Assembly (NCBI GenBank): GCA_007449985.2
Contig: VIIQ02000627.1
Location: 62,001-126,000, forward strand
DNA from: Desmodesmus armatus
Taxonomy: Eukaryota; Chlorophyta; Chlorophyceae; Sphaeropleales; Scenedesmaceae
Direction: 5' to 3'
DNA: 64,000 bases
Shown here piece after piece: positions 45,701 to 57,100 of this stretch. The position numbers and the translations under genes are program-made. The notes below the pieces were generated by a model, which did no database searches, was not told the origin of the DNA, and saw nothing but the letters and a program-made list of their open reading frames with translations. The number at the start of each line of letters is the position of its first letter. Position 1 is the stretch's first letter.

Positions 45701-46327
45701 AGGTTCGGGTGTGCTGAGCTTCTCAGCCGGTTGTTCAGTTGGCTTTGGTGCGAGGAACTGCACAGGCGCATCCCTGAAAGCCTGAAGCTGGTCCTCCACA
45801 GATGGGCCGGTGGGCACTGCATCTGCAGCTGGAGCTGCTCTACGTTGTGCAGAATGCTTGAGGTCTGTCTTGTGCTCTTCTGAGGCAGCTGCCACCTTGG
45901 TAGCCTTAGGAGCAGCTGCCTTGGCCTTGGACTTGCTCGCCGGCTTGCTGTCTGACACACCACCTGCTGCGACCTTGATGGCTGCTGAGTAGGGTTTGCC
46001 CTCGTCGCTTGATGCTGCTGCACCGTTGGTAGTTGTTGTGCCTGCATCTGCTGCTGTCCCCTTGCTGTAGGGCTCTACGTAATACTCCACTTCAGGAATC
46101 TCTTGGGCAGGAGCAGCACCAGGGTAGTCTTGTGGTGCAACATAGGCCATACGTCCTGCTGCTCGCATATGGTCTGCTACTCGTGGCTTGTGGTGACGAA
46201 ACCTCGCTAATGGACCTTTATGTAAGCCTTTGAGTCCTGGGCCCTTCATTGCACGGGCTTCTGCATGCTGCAGGAGAACAGCTGCTAGCAGCAGAGCTGC
46301 CAGCACCTGACTGGAGTGCCTTCGCAT
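42769..46327 (-). CDS. Secreted matrix-like protein A with DKPAA repeats and eight-cysteine domain
   Basis: Three exons (46327-45457, 45040-43687, 43522-42769) total 2,979 bases, in frame, 992 aa. Residues 1-25 are a clear signal peptide (Arg-Arg start, LAALLLAAVLLQ core, cleavage near AEARA). Residues about 30-460 are Ala/Pro/Lys/Ser-rich. Residues about 467-585 are tandem repeats of A-x-DKPAA (for example AAADKPAAATDKPAAAVDKP). Residues about 660-762 form an eight-cysteine domain: GSAC, SASC, STLGGGCSLKCDFEDDL, PAVC, then across an intron YQISASLKGNC and VACC. The C-terminal 230 residues are Ser/Asn/Thr-rich with possible N-glycosylation sites, then Ala/Gln-rich, ending WWPFGSAAPAAAP. Probably a cell-wall or extracellular-matrix protein. 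It has the same domain as protein B. Confidence 0.8.
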
Positions 46328-48129
46328 GATGGATGGCCGACTCAAGATGAAAGATGCACTACAAGTGCTTATTGAATTTGCTGTCTGAATGCGTAAGACG
46401 GTCTGGAATCTGAGAGGCGAAGCAAGTCCCGCCCGCAGTTGCGCCCAGGCGCGCCACTTGTTGAGTAATATATAGCAACTTGAGCAAGACCATGTACTTA
46501 AACGACTACAGTTTGTCAGCCTGTTGTGCTGTATCGGCCGAAAGGCAAGCACTACATGCCCACAGCAGATGGCGACTCGGCTGCCATATAACAAGAATAT
46601 CAAGCGTTACATGTTCCCATTTCATTCACTTTGTAAAACACTAGCTGGCGCATACAGCAAGCAGGCGGCAAAAAGTTGTCAACCAATGGCAAAAGTACTG
46701 GTGGAGGGCGGGAAAAGGGGCTGTGCCGAAGCATGAGTATTTCGTGGTGCGTGGGTGCAGATTATCGATCCAAACCATTTATGTGTGGAACATGCATATT
46801 TCCAACCAGCAGGCAGGTGCACAGGCTGTGTGTGCAAGGCCAGCAAGGCCAGCCTGGCACAGTTCCTTGCATGCATGCATACCGTATGTTGCACCCACGT
46901 AGGTGCTTGATGTGCTGCAAAATGGAGCAAACCTTACACCCTATCCAGACAAGACGTAAACCCTAAAACCAACTGTCCCAGAGCGGCAGCAGATCAGCTG
47001 CAGAAAGGCTTCCTGCGGCAGCCCTATGCAGGCCATGGCCGTTACATACCAATGATGCGTGCTATGTAATGCTACTATAACTTGATGACGAAGCTCTGGG
47101 ATTGTTTTGCGGCCTGAAAATCATGGCACTTGACGTGATTATCAGTCACATGAGGTGTGGTTTGGCCTAGTAGCCAATGCACAGGCCTGACACATGTGTA
47201 CACAGTACCCACATTGCAGTGTGCTGCTGATATGTATATACAAGCACTACCAGAACACTACAGCGTTCTGCTTGGTAACAGGTGCATGTAATCTCAGTTC
47301 TGGTTACGACCGTTGGCAGGTGCCTGACAGGCTGGCAATCCAGGCTAAACGGGTGCTTATCGGGAAGATTGGTTTTAGTGCCTGTTGTTTTGTTCAGTGT
47401 AGCTGCTTTGCTGTAGCCGATGGTCGATTGAGTGTCACTAAAGCTACAGTTCATGGCACTGCTGTTTGATCAACCAGCATCTCCACCTCTCCACACAGCT
47501 TCACCGTGAGCATTTCGGTTTTAAAAGAGATATTAAGACCACCCGATTCCAACCGATAAAGTAGAGTCCAGGAGCTTGGGAAGAGGAAAAGGCAGGCACC
47601 ACAGCAGGAGAAAGGCAGGCACCACAGCACATATCAAATTCTGTGTTGACACCAAACGTGCGGCACTGGACAGTGTTGCGGCAGGACAGCAGTACAAGTC
47701 GCAGCATAATAACACAAGGATACACGGCCACACCATGACTTTGTAGACAGATGTGAAGACACAGAAAGTTCTGTTTAATTATCGCGGAAGCAGCAAGATA
47801 CTTGCAGCTGTGTTTAAAACAGAAACAGTCTTCGAGGCAGAGGCCACCCCAGAAGCCCACGGAAACACACGTAGGTGTACGTTGAGTCTGAAAAGCATTC
47901 ATTTCACGAAGAAACCGCCACATGCGCCAGCCAGGTCCTGTACTGAGCAGACGCGGGTGGTGGTTTCGCCCTTGTCGAAGCAGGCGATGCCCATGCATTT
48001 GGTTAAAATCAGTATCATTGCGAGAACACTGTGAGAGTACGCTCATTCATTGCGGAGCTCCAGCGTTGCTGCTGCTGCACTGGCACTGCTGTCACTGTCC
48101 AGGTGGTGTGCCCCTGAGCACCAAGCAGC
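46328..48129. other. Divergent intergenic region between proteins A and B
   Basis: 1.8 kb separate the starts of the two matrix-like genes. Apart from the TATA-like box of A, no coding sequence or repeat of note was recognised. Promoters of both genes should lie here, so shared control is possible. Confidence 0.45.
46465..46476 (-). promoter_or_regulatory. TATA-like box of protein A
   Basis: CTATATATTA on the minus strand, about 140 bases upstream of the protein A start codon. Spacing allows a 5' UTR of roughly 110 bases. Confidence 0.4.
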
Positions 48130-51100
48130 ATGAAGCTGCCCAGGGCAGCAGCCCTGCTGCTGTTGGGATGCTTACTGCTAGCAGCCGTCCCACAGCCAGC
48201 AGCAGCCCTCAAGCTGTTCGGTTGGAACATGAACATGTTTGCAAGCAGCGCACAGGCAGCGGAGCCCTCTGCCATCAAGCCAGCAGCAGCAGCTGCAGTA
48301 GCAGCGGCACAACCAGCGGCAGCAGCAGCCAAGCCAGCAGCAGCAGTAGCAGCAGCTGTGACCACAGCAGCAGTGCAGGCTAACCCTGCTCAGGCTGCTG
48401 TGCCGCAGTCAGGCCTTGTCATGTCAGCCATGGTTGTCAAGCCAACAGACCTTGATGTGGTTGAAACACACCAGGCGGCAAAGCTCGACGTCATAAAGGC
48501 ACAGCACAACGCACTCATAAAGCCTAGCCTGTCCCAAATGCAGCAGAAGGCAGTGCAGTCTGCCGCAGAGGAGAAGAAGGCTGCTACTGACAACCTGAAG
48601 GCACAACTTGAGTCTGTGGAGGTGGGCGGGGTTTGACCTTCTAGTAGGAGAGAGAGGGGAAGGGGGTGGGGGGGTGAGTTGTTTTTGGCAGGCGGGAATT
48701 GATGAGGTGGGTGGGAGCGTGAGAGGAGGGGCGGGTAGGGAAGGGGAGGGTGTGGGGGTGACATGTGAGCTGGGTTTGGGAGACGGGGTCTGTCAAGGCG
48801 GGTGGGAGAGAGAGGGAGAGGGGATGGCGTCTGATCTGCAAACCAGCTGGTTTTGGGCGGGCAAAGAGGGATTTTGGTTCAGGTGGCTTGGGGAGAAAGG
48901 GGCGAGGGGGCGACATGGCTGTAGGCAAGTGTGTAGAGGGGTCAGGAAGAGGCAGTTCCAGAAACACAGGGATGGTTTGAAAGGTGCTCAGGGCTGATTG
49001 TGCCCTGCCCAAAAAACTGCCGCTGCGCTAGCTGCCAATCAAGGGCCCTCCATATTCACTGGTAGTCTGGGCGTAGCAGGAGTGAGCGTGTGCACGACAT
49101 GTCAGGGGGTTTGTAGCCATGCACCAACGGGTGGCCAAATGCTACACCCCAAAAGCTAGCCCTGCTGTGTCAGCTGCTGTCAGCGTTGTGCAGTAGCTGG
49201 GGGGGGGGGGGTCGCAAGGTGGCTGGCAGTGTCAGTCGATGCTGATGTGAACACTGCTGGCACGATGGAGGGCAGCCTTGGGTTCTAGTACACAATTTGC
49301 ACGCCAGGCATGAGGGCCATGCTCACAACCCTGACAGAGTTACACAGCGATAGCAGCAACTGCCTGGGTAGCCTACCAGCACACGTGGTAGGTAGCATCA
49401 CTGCTGCCGGTAGCATCACTAGCCAGTCAACTGACCTTCAACAAGCGGTCAAAGAAAGCAGCACGGCTGCATTGACAACACGCATACTCCCTCAATCACA
49501 CTTGTTCTTTGCTCTTTTCTGCATCTGTGCAGGCCAATGCAGAGCTGGAAGCAAAGGAGGCTGAGCCAACCAAATATGGCAGCATTCACAAGGTTAGCTT
49601 GGTGGCTGTAACTGCGATCCGAAGAAAAAGCTTCTCAGCAGCAAGTAGCAGCAAGTGTGTGCTTCCCTACCACTATACCGCCAGCCAAAGTCAGCAAGCT
49701 GGGCTGCCGCTGCTTTTTGCGCATCTTATCTCCAGACGTGCACGCAATGTGCTTGATGAGCCATGCAGCATTAGTGTGTAGCATGTTTGTGGTGCCCAGC
49801 AGAGAGCATCCTCTTAGAGCAAGCAGCAGCAGTCGGCGTGCACTTGGCGGTGCCTAGCGCTGTTGCCAGCAACTAACCTCTGTGTCCCCAGGTGTCCCTG
49901 CGAACCCTGCTGCACATTGAACCCTGCTGAACATTGAACCCTGCTGAACATGATGCGCTGATCGCAGAAGACCAAGGCCAGGCACAGTCGCAAGAAGTAC
50001 CACTCCAAGGATAACAAGAGCTACAAGGACGGTGAGCAACTTTCTTTACTGCAACTTTCGACCTTCGTTGCCTGCGACAACAGAAGGCATGAGTGCCTCC
50101 CGCCACCTCAGTAGGTGCGCTTGCAGTTGCATGACGCCCACCAGTTGTCGATGAGAGGCGCAGTCTGCAGCTAAGGATGTTCACAAATGCACAGGCTCGC
50201 ACATGCACCCTAATCTGCCGTCTGTTTGTGGGGGCCTGCTGTGTACAGGCGACAATGACTACACAGGCTCCTACAGCCCTGAAGGCCAGAAGAGCCCCTA
50301 CTACAAGGTCCCTAGCCCCCCTCCTGCAAAGCCATATCCTTCACCAGAACCCTACAAGCCAAAGGTGCGAAACACACAGGCCGCCTGTGCTAGGCCGGCA
50401 CGGGCATGCAAGTCACTTGCGTAGCGGACAGCAGTGGGAGATGCAACAACGGGAAATCGGACAGTAGGGTAGTCATAATGGCCAAGCGTGCCTGAAGTGT
50501 ATGCCTTCTAACAGGAGGTACCTAGACTTCACAGCCCAGTTTTGGGCTGGCCGAAAGCAGGTGTTACTGCTTCATCCTAGGGGGCACTTTGCAAAGCATG
50601 CCATGTTTTTTAGAACTCCATCAGCCAACTACAGTGTTGCTGACATAAGGATGGGCTCCTTGCGCATGGTTGTTTGCCAGTCCAGTGCTGAGTGTGCATA
50701 AGGCAATGCTAGCAATGGGCTAGATCACTGGGGCCAGCCAGCAGCTTGGCCTGCAGTGCTTCTGACGAAACACAAAATGTACAGGTGGAAATGGTTTTGC
50801 ACAACTGGCAGTGCGATGCCATGCAGTGCACCAGCAGGCCCAAGGCTGGCCAAAGGGGTGGCACAGCAACCAGACATGCCTCTGGCATTGCACTGGGGTG
50901 TTGATTGACTTTGTTTGCTGCTGTGCTGCTGCTCCAGGACGAGTACGAGGCCCCAGAGCAGCCCAAGAAGTCATACAAGAAGAATGACGACGAGTATGAC
51001 TCGTACAAGGAGGACTCGTACAAGGTAGGCAAAGCCGTAATATCGTGAGGCGCCAGTTGTGTGCAGTGACGTGTGTGACTGAGTCCAATATAGTTCCTGA

Positions 51101-54100
51101 TTTACCTTAGCATTTGGCAAGGCAACACTGGCAATTTTTGGTCAGCTTCGGTAACATGATGAAAGTCGTTCGCAACGATATGCACGCAACTTGCGACAAG
51201 CAGCATCGCTAGCCACGACTCCTGCGCACGGAATGCGGCGCGCAGCTGCGGTTGTCGCGCGGTACGATGTCACGCCGACGAAGCGACCGTTACTTCCGCG
51301 GCTGCGGTTGTCGCCGCGGCTGCGATCATGATCATATGCGTGCCTTCAGATGCGCCTTGCCATGCAGTGGACCCCTCTAACGTTTACACGCGATATGCCA
51401 AGTTTCTCACGATGCAAGCTTGCTTTGGTTCTTACAGGAGGACAAGCCGGATGAGTACAAGAAGGACAGCAAGAAGGTTGAGTACAAGGCCCCTGAGTAC
51501 AAGAAGGACAGCTACAAGGAGGAGGAGTACAAGAAGGCTGACAAGCCCAAGGACTATACAAAGGACGATTACACCGAGTCCCATGATGAGTACAAGTATG
51601 AGCACAAGAAGATCAACTACAAGCCCAAGGATGACTACAAGGTTAGTAAGGGTGCTTGGTCAGATGCAGCCTGGCGGAAACATGGATTGCATGCGCAATT
51701 GTCATATCAGTGATCATTGGGTGCAAAGACGTCACCATATTGTGCCATTGCCTTAGGGGTGGCCTTGCACTAGCCACACTCCTTGCAGGCGACGTTTGGC
51801 ACAGACATGTCCTGGGGTAGCTGCATGTTGAGCCAACCGTAGAGGCCTAGGCAAATGAGGGCACAATTAGCTCTAACACAACCAACCACCCCAACTTGAG
51901 CTGCTGCTTTTGTTTCTTCTGCATCACAGTACTACCAAAGCTTCCCTACAACACCCATCGGTGTGGGGCAGCCGCCACCACCAAAGGTGCCACACCCTGG
52001 GTACGAGTACAAGAAGGAGGAGTACAAGAAGGATGAGTACAAGGAGGAGGAGTACAAGAAGGAGGAGTACAAGGCTCCTAGGTACAAGAAGGTTGACCAC
52101 AAGAAGGACGAGTACAAGACTCCCGAGTACAAGGAGGAGGAATACAAGAAGGAGGAGTACAAGAAGGAGGAGTACAAGGCACCCGAGTACAAGAAGGACA
52201 GCTACAAGAAGGAAGAGTACAAGGCACCTGAGCACAAGAAGGACGACTACAAGTCTCCTGAGTACAAGAAGGAAGAGTATAAGTCTCCTGAGCCCAAGGA
52301 AGACGAGTACAAGTCGCCCGAGTACAAGAAGGACACCCACAAGAAGGACAAGTACAAGAAGGATGACTACAAGTCCCCTGAGCCCAGGACACCTACCAGG
52401 AGGACAAGAAGGATGATTACAAGGAGGAGGAGTACAAGCCACATGATCACAAGAAGAGCAGCCACAAGAAGGGCGGCTACAAGAAGGTTGAGTACAAGAA
52501 GGATAGCCACAAGAAGGACGAGTACAAGAAGGATGACTACAAGGCACCTGAGCACAAGAAGGATGACTACAAGAAGGACAGCTACAAGGAGGAGGAGTAC
52601 AAGAAGGACACCTACAAGGCACCAGAGTACAAGAAGGATGACTACAAGTCTCCCGAGTACAAGAAGGATGACTACAAGGCACCTGAGTACAAGAAAGACA
52701 CCTACAAGAAGGACGACTACAAGTCTTCTGAGCCCAAGAAGGACAGCTACAAGGCACCAGAGTACAAGAAGGATGACTACAAGTCTCCTGAGTACAAGAA
52801 GGACGAGTACAAGAAGGACGACTACAAGGCTCCTGAATACAAGGACACCTACAAGGCACCTGAGTACAAGCACGATGAGTACAAGAAGGACGAGTACAAG
52901 TCTGATGAGTACAAGTCACCAGAGTACAAGAAGGAAGACTACAACAAGCCACATGACTACCACAAGGATGACTACAAGCCCCCTGGCTATCTGCCGCCTG
53001 GGTATGAGCACAAGGATGAATACAAGAAGGATGACTACAAGTCCCCTGAGTACAAGAAGGATGACTACAAGGATGACTACAAGCCCCCCGGATACGGCAA
53101 AGAGGAGTACAAGCACAAGGTGATTGGGGTGCCGTGGGGGTGGGGGCTTGCACATGGGGTGGTGTTGGGGGTGCACATGGTGTCGCCCGCTTTGCAGAGT
53201 GCTCTGTTGTCTTTGATGGCGCCATAATCATCATCATTTGCGCCAACCCGGTAGACTGCTTGGCACCACTGGCGACGCTTCATCATACGGACCTCCTACG
53301 TTTGAGGGTTTATGGATACGTCTAACCATTCAGCCGGGCAAGGGTGACCAACACGCCGTCAAGGTGTCCATGCTCACCACAAATGAAGTAAGCAGTGACC
53401 AACTGTGGCTTTGCCTGTTGCCGTCACAATATGTGACAGGATGGTGACAAGAGCTACGACAAGGACTACAAGAAGGATGATTACCACAAGGATGGCTACA
53501 AGTCTCCCGAGTACACCAAGGACACCAAGGGTTGGGAGTGGGACAACAAGGACGAGTACAAGAAGGACGAGTACAAGAAGGTGAATCGATTGTGTCTAAA
53601 GCGAGACAGTGGCTGTGGTTGGTGGTTTACTTCTTGGCAGATGGCTGGAAACCAGCATTTAAATCTTTGGCTTCAAAAACCCTAGTCGATTAGATGCATC
53701 TCAGCACTGCCACCTTAGCCATTACAGGGTGGACTAGTGAGGACAAACTACCCAAGGGCATCACAATGCATCACGGAGTGTATGCATAGGGAAATCACCG
53801 GGCCTGCTGCAGGCTTGGCCAAGGCTTCCCAAGTGTCCAGCGTTGACAAAGATTGGGTTTACATAACCTTTTTGACTATACCATGCACACAGGATAAGGA
53901 CTACAAGGGGGAGGAGGAAGAGGAGGACGACAAGTGGTATGAGCAGGATGAGTACTACAAGAACTTGTACAAGAAGAAGGATGACTACAAGAAGGATGAC
54001 TATAAGAAGGATGACTACAAGTCACCTGAGTACAAGGAGGAAGAATATAAGTCCCCTGAGTACAAGAGGGATGAGTACAAGGTGGGGGTGATTACCTTTT

Positions 54101-57100
54101 TGTGTGTGTGTGGAGGGGGGGGGGGAGGGGAAGGAGTGCCCTAAACTGCTGCAGCGCAGCCGTATGGGGCTGTGCCGCAGGAAAGCTTGGAAGTTGTTTT
54201 GATCATAAAGCTCGCAACACATAAAAAGGTGTGGTGTGACACACGTCATGATGGCCGTCACTCTGACATTGATAGTATAACCGCGTAGCCTGCTCACCAA
54301 CACATGTAGGGAAGCGTGCCAATTGAACGATGCAGTAATGCCAGCATTCTTGGATGCACCTATGCACACTTTACCAAACTCTAGTGTGCTGTCCTCCATA
54401 ACTGGGGGGGAAGCTTGGCAAGTGGATACTTGAATGAGTGGATACATGATATGTGGCCACATAATTGGGGGGGCGGGGGTGTGGACAAGTGGATGCATCG
54501 ATGTGGCTTGATATCCCTGTAGGAGCATGACTCGGAGTACAAGGAGGACCACTTCAAAGAGTGGGATTACAAGGAGGACAAGGACGAGTACGAGCACTAT
54601 GAGGTGCGGCGCACAGGTTTATCCATACCAAAGCTACTCACCAGCCACACAGCCACAGCCGTCTGAAGCTGGTACAACTCTCAGAGCTGTGTGATGGAGC
54701 TGTGCTCAGAGCTCAGTGACAAAGCATACTGCAGTGTGCTGGTATGCTGGACAGCAAACCATGATGTATCACCCTTACTCAACAGTCACCAACATAAAGG
54801 CAGCAGGGCGGGCTTGCTGAGTTGCAGACAACAGAATCCCAACGCCACGTGCAGTACATTACACCCCAACACACATGTTGCACAATCATAGTGTGCCCCA
54901 AAGCCATTATTGCCATGCGGCAGTAGCAACCAACAGCACTTACCTGCACATGGCCCTTGGTACAATGTGCAGGGTGAGCACAAACAGGAGGAGCACAAGG
55001 AGGAGAAGCCCAAGGTGTGTTGCTTCTGCCTTGGTATCGCCATGTGACATGCTCAGCCGAGAGGTTTGACAATGCTGGCATGTAGCATCCAGGATCCAGG
55101 GTCCCCTAAGTGTGTTACAGTGGATACCAAGCCGGCATTGCGGTGCAAGCTAGCATAATGCAAGCACTGGTGCTGACCCCAAACATAAACAGCAAGAGCT
55201 GCACTGAAGACACCTGGCAGTGGAAAGACATATGCACAACCTTCTTAATATGTGCACGCACATGCACATATGCCCACACAGTGACAGTACACCTGCGCTC
55301 TCATTACTAATCTCAGGGTCCCTTCAAGTTCTTCGATGACTTCACGAGGCACGCAGGCAGTGGCAGCCACTCTGGTGGTGGTGCACCTGGCGGATGGGCC
55401 CTGCCACCCCACCTGGGTGGAGGCAAGAAGGACATCGCCGACGTCATCAACAAGGAGAAGGAGCAGCAAAAGGTGGGTGATTACCAACCGAGTTACGATT
55501 ATAGTTGCAGTAACTGGCTCAGCTGACAAAGCTGAGCAACCCACAAGGGAGCCAGAGGCTTATGAGGGACCGGGAAAGACACCAGGCACCTGCAGGTTTT
55601 TTTTGTGGCAAAAGCCGGCAGAGTACGCCAAGGGACGGGAAGCGCTGCCGCTGAGTGTTTGGTGGGGCAGCACGGCCTCATCGTACAGACACACATCTTG
55701 AGTGACAGGACACCTAGAGCTGGTGCATACCTTCTGTTTTCTGACAGGCACGCTTTGAGGCACTTCAAAAACCACACTCGCACTAACCCATTGGTGTTCC
55801 CTGTAAATGTACTGTTTCCATATGAGCACCACAACCCGCACCACAGAGGAGCCATTGCAGATGGTTCACAACTTGACATGCATGTGTAATGCATGAACAA
55901 CGAATGTGCATGTTCTGACCTGCAGAGCAACAATGTTGTCAATGACCTGTGGGCTAACGAGCTGAAGAAAATCCTGGACAAGAAGAAGGTCATGGGCATT
56001 GACCAGCTCACTGACAAGGCTGCACAGCAGCCTGCAGCAGGCAAAGCCCCAGAGCAGCTGCACAGGTTCCTACAATCAAGGCTCCAGAGCAGGTGAGGAC
56101 TCAAACTGCTGCAGGGTTTTGGGGGTTTTTAGGGGCACCCTTCAGAATGACCTGTTGGCAGCTGGCCAATTGAGCTGCTTGTTCCACAGGTCTTTTCGTT
56201 AGTCAGTGACGGGCCCCGTACCTGGCAGTACTCACAAGGCACACATCTGTAGGCATGACTTGTTCATACGGCGTACGTGCACGACCATACATACGTGGTG
56301 TGTGTAGGTGGCAGAGAGGGTTGCAGATAAAATTGCAGGAGGGTGGCAGAGAAGCCTGGGTTGGGGTCATCCTCCACCCTAAGCTGCTGGCAGCTGGCAA
56401 AATGAGCTTCAGAACCGTCCTGCCTTTATGATTTCAGTCAGTGCACGTGCTGGGTACCTTCCCCGGCGATCATTTGAGGTGCACATTTGCAGGCATGACA
56501 TGTGACGTACGGTGTATATGTGTGTGTACAAACGTGGTGTGTGTAGGTGGCAGAGAAGCCTGCAGACCCGGTGGCTCCTGTCAAGGGTGCAGACAAGCCC
56601 GCAGACCAGGGCGCAGCCAAGGCTCCAGGGGAGACCATCACAGAGGTATGGCATTTGTGCTGCTGTACTACAGGTTGTACACAGTATGCAGTACATAGTA
56701 TGTGCTTTACAAGCTCCACCTGTGCTTCAAAGCGAGGGCAACGAATGTATGCAGCCATATGTGGTGAAGTTGTATCCCCAATCAGGCCGCATGTGGGGTT
56801 GATGTGCTACTAAAGGCTCACTTTTTTGTGGCATGCGCCTGGTGGCTACATATCATTGGCTCAACATGACCTCATGCTGCACACTGCCACCCCGCTGTCC
56901 CTTTCCCTTGCCGTACCAGGTGCACACCAACCTCATCAACACAAAGCGGGGCGCAGACATGTATGATCAGGTGGGTCAATAACGCTGAAGGAGCAGCCGG
57001 GCTGTGGCTGTCCCATCCCTGCAAAAATCATGATAGGCGTAAGGACTGGTCGTAAGCAGGGGTGGGCATGCCCTTTGTGTGGACAGGTGCAGTGGTTGAC

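Noticed and set aside
46955..46970. AAACCCTAAAACC, telomere-like
   Set aside because: A single partial unit, no tandem array.
48608..48997. 129-codon Gly/Arg/Trp-rich frame after exon 1 of protein B
   Set aside because: G-rich intron sequence. Exon 1 ends at a GTGGGC donor and the next exon joins in phase at 49533.
52380..53123. Long Arg-Arg-Ser/Thr frame on the plus strand
   Set aside because: It is a +1 or +2 shadow of the YK repeats, entered only after the apparent lost base at 52386.
51924..53246. 440-codon Cys/Ser/His-rich minus-strand frame, at first sight metallothionein-like
   Set aside because: It is the exact antisense of the Tyr-Lys repeats of protein B (TAC AAG read backwards gives Cys/Leu-rich frames). 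No independent splice or start evidence.
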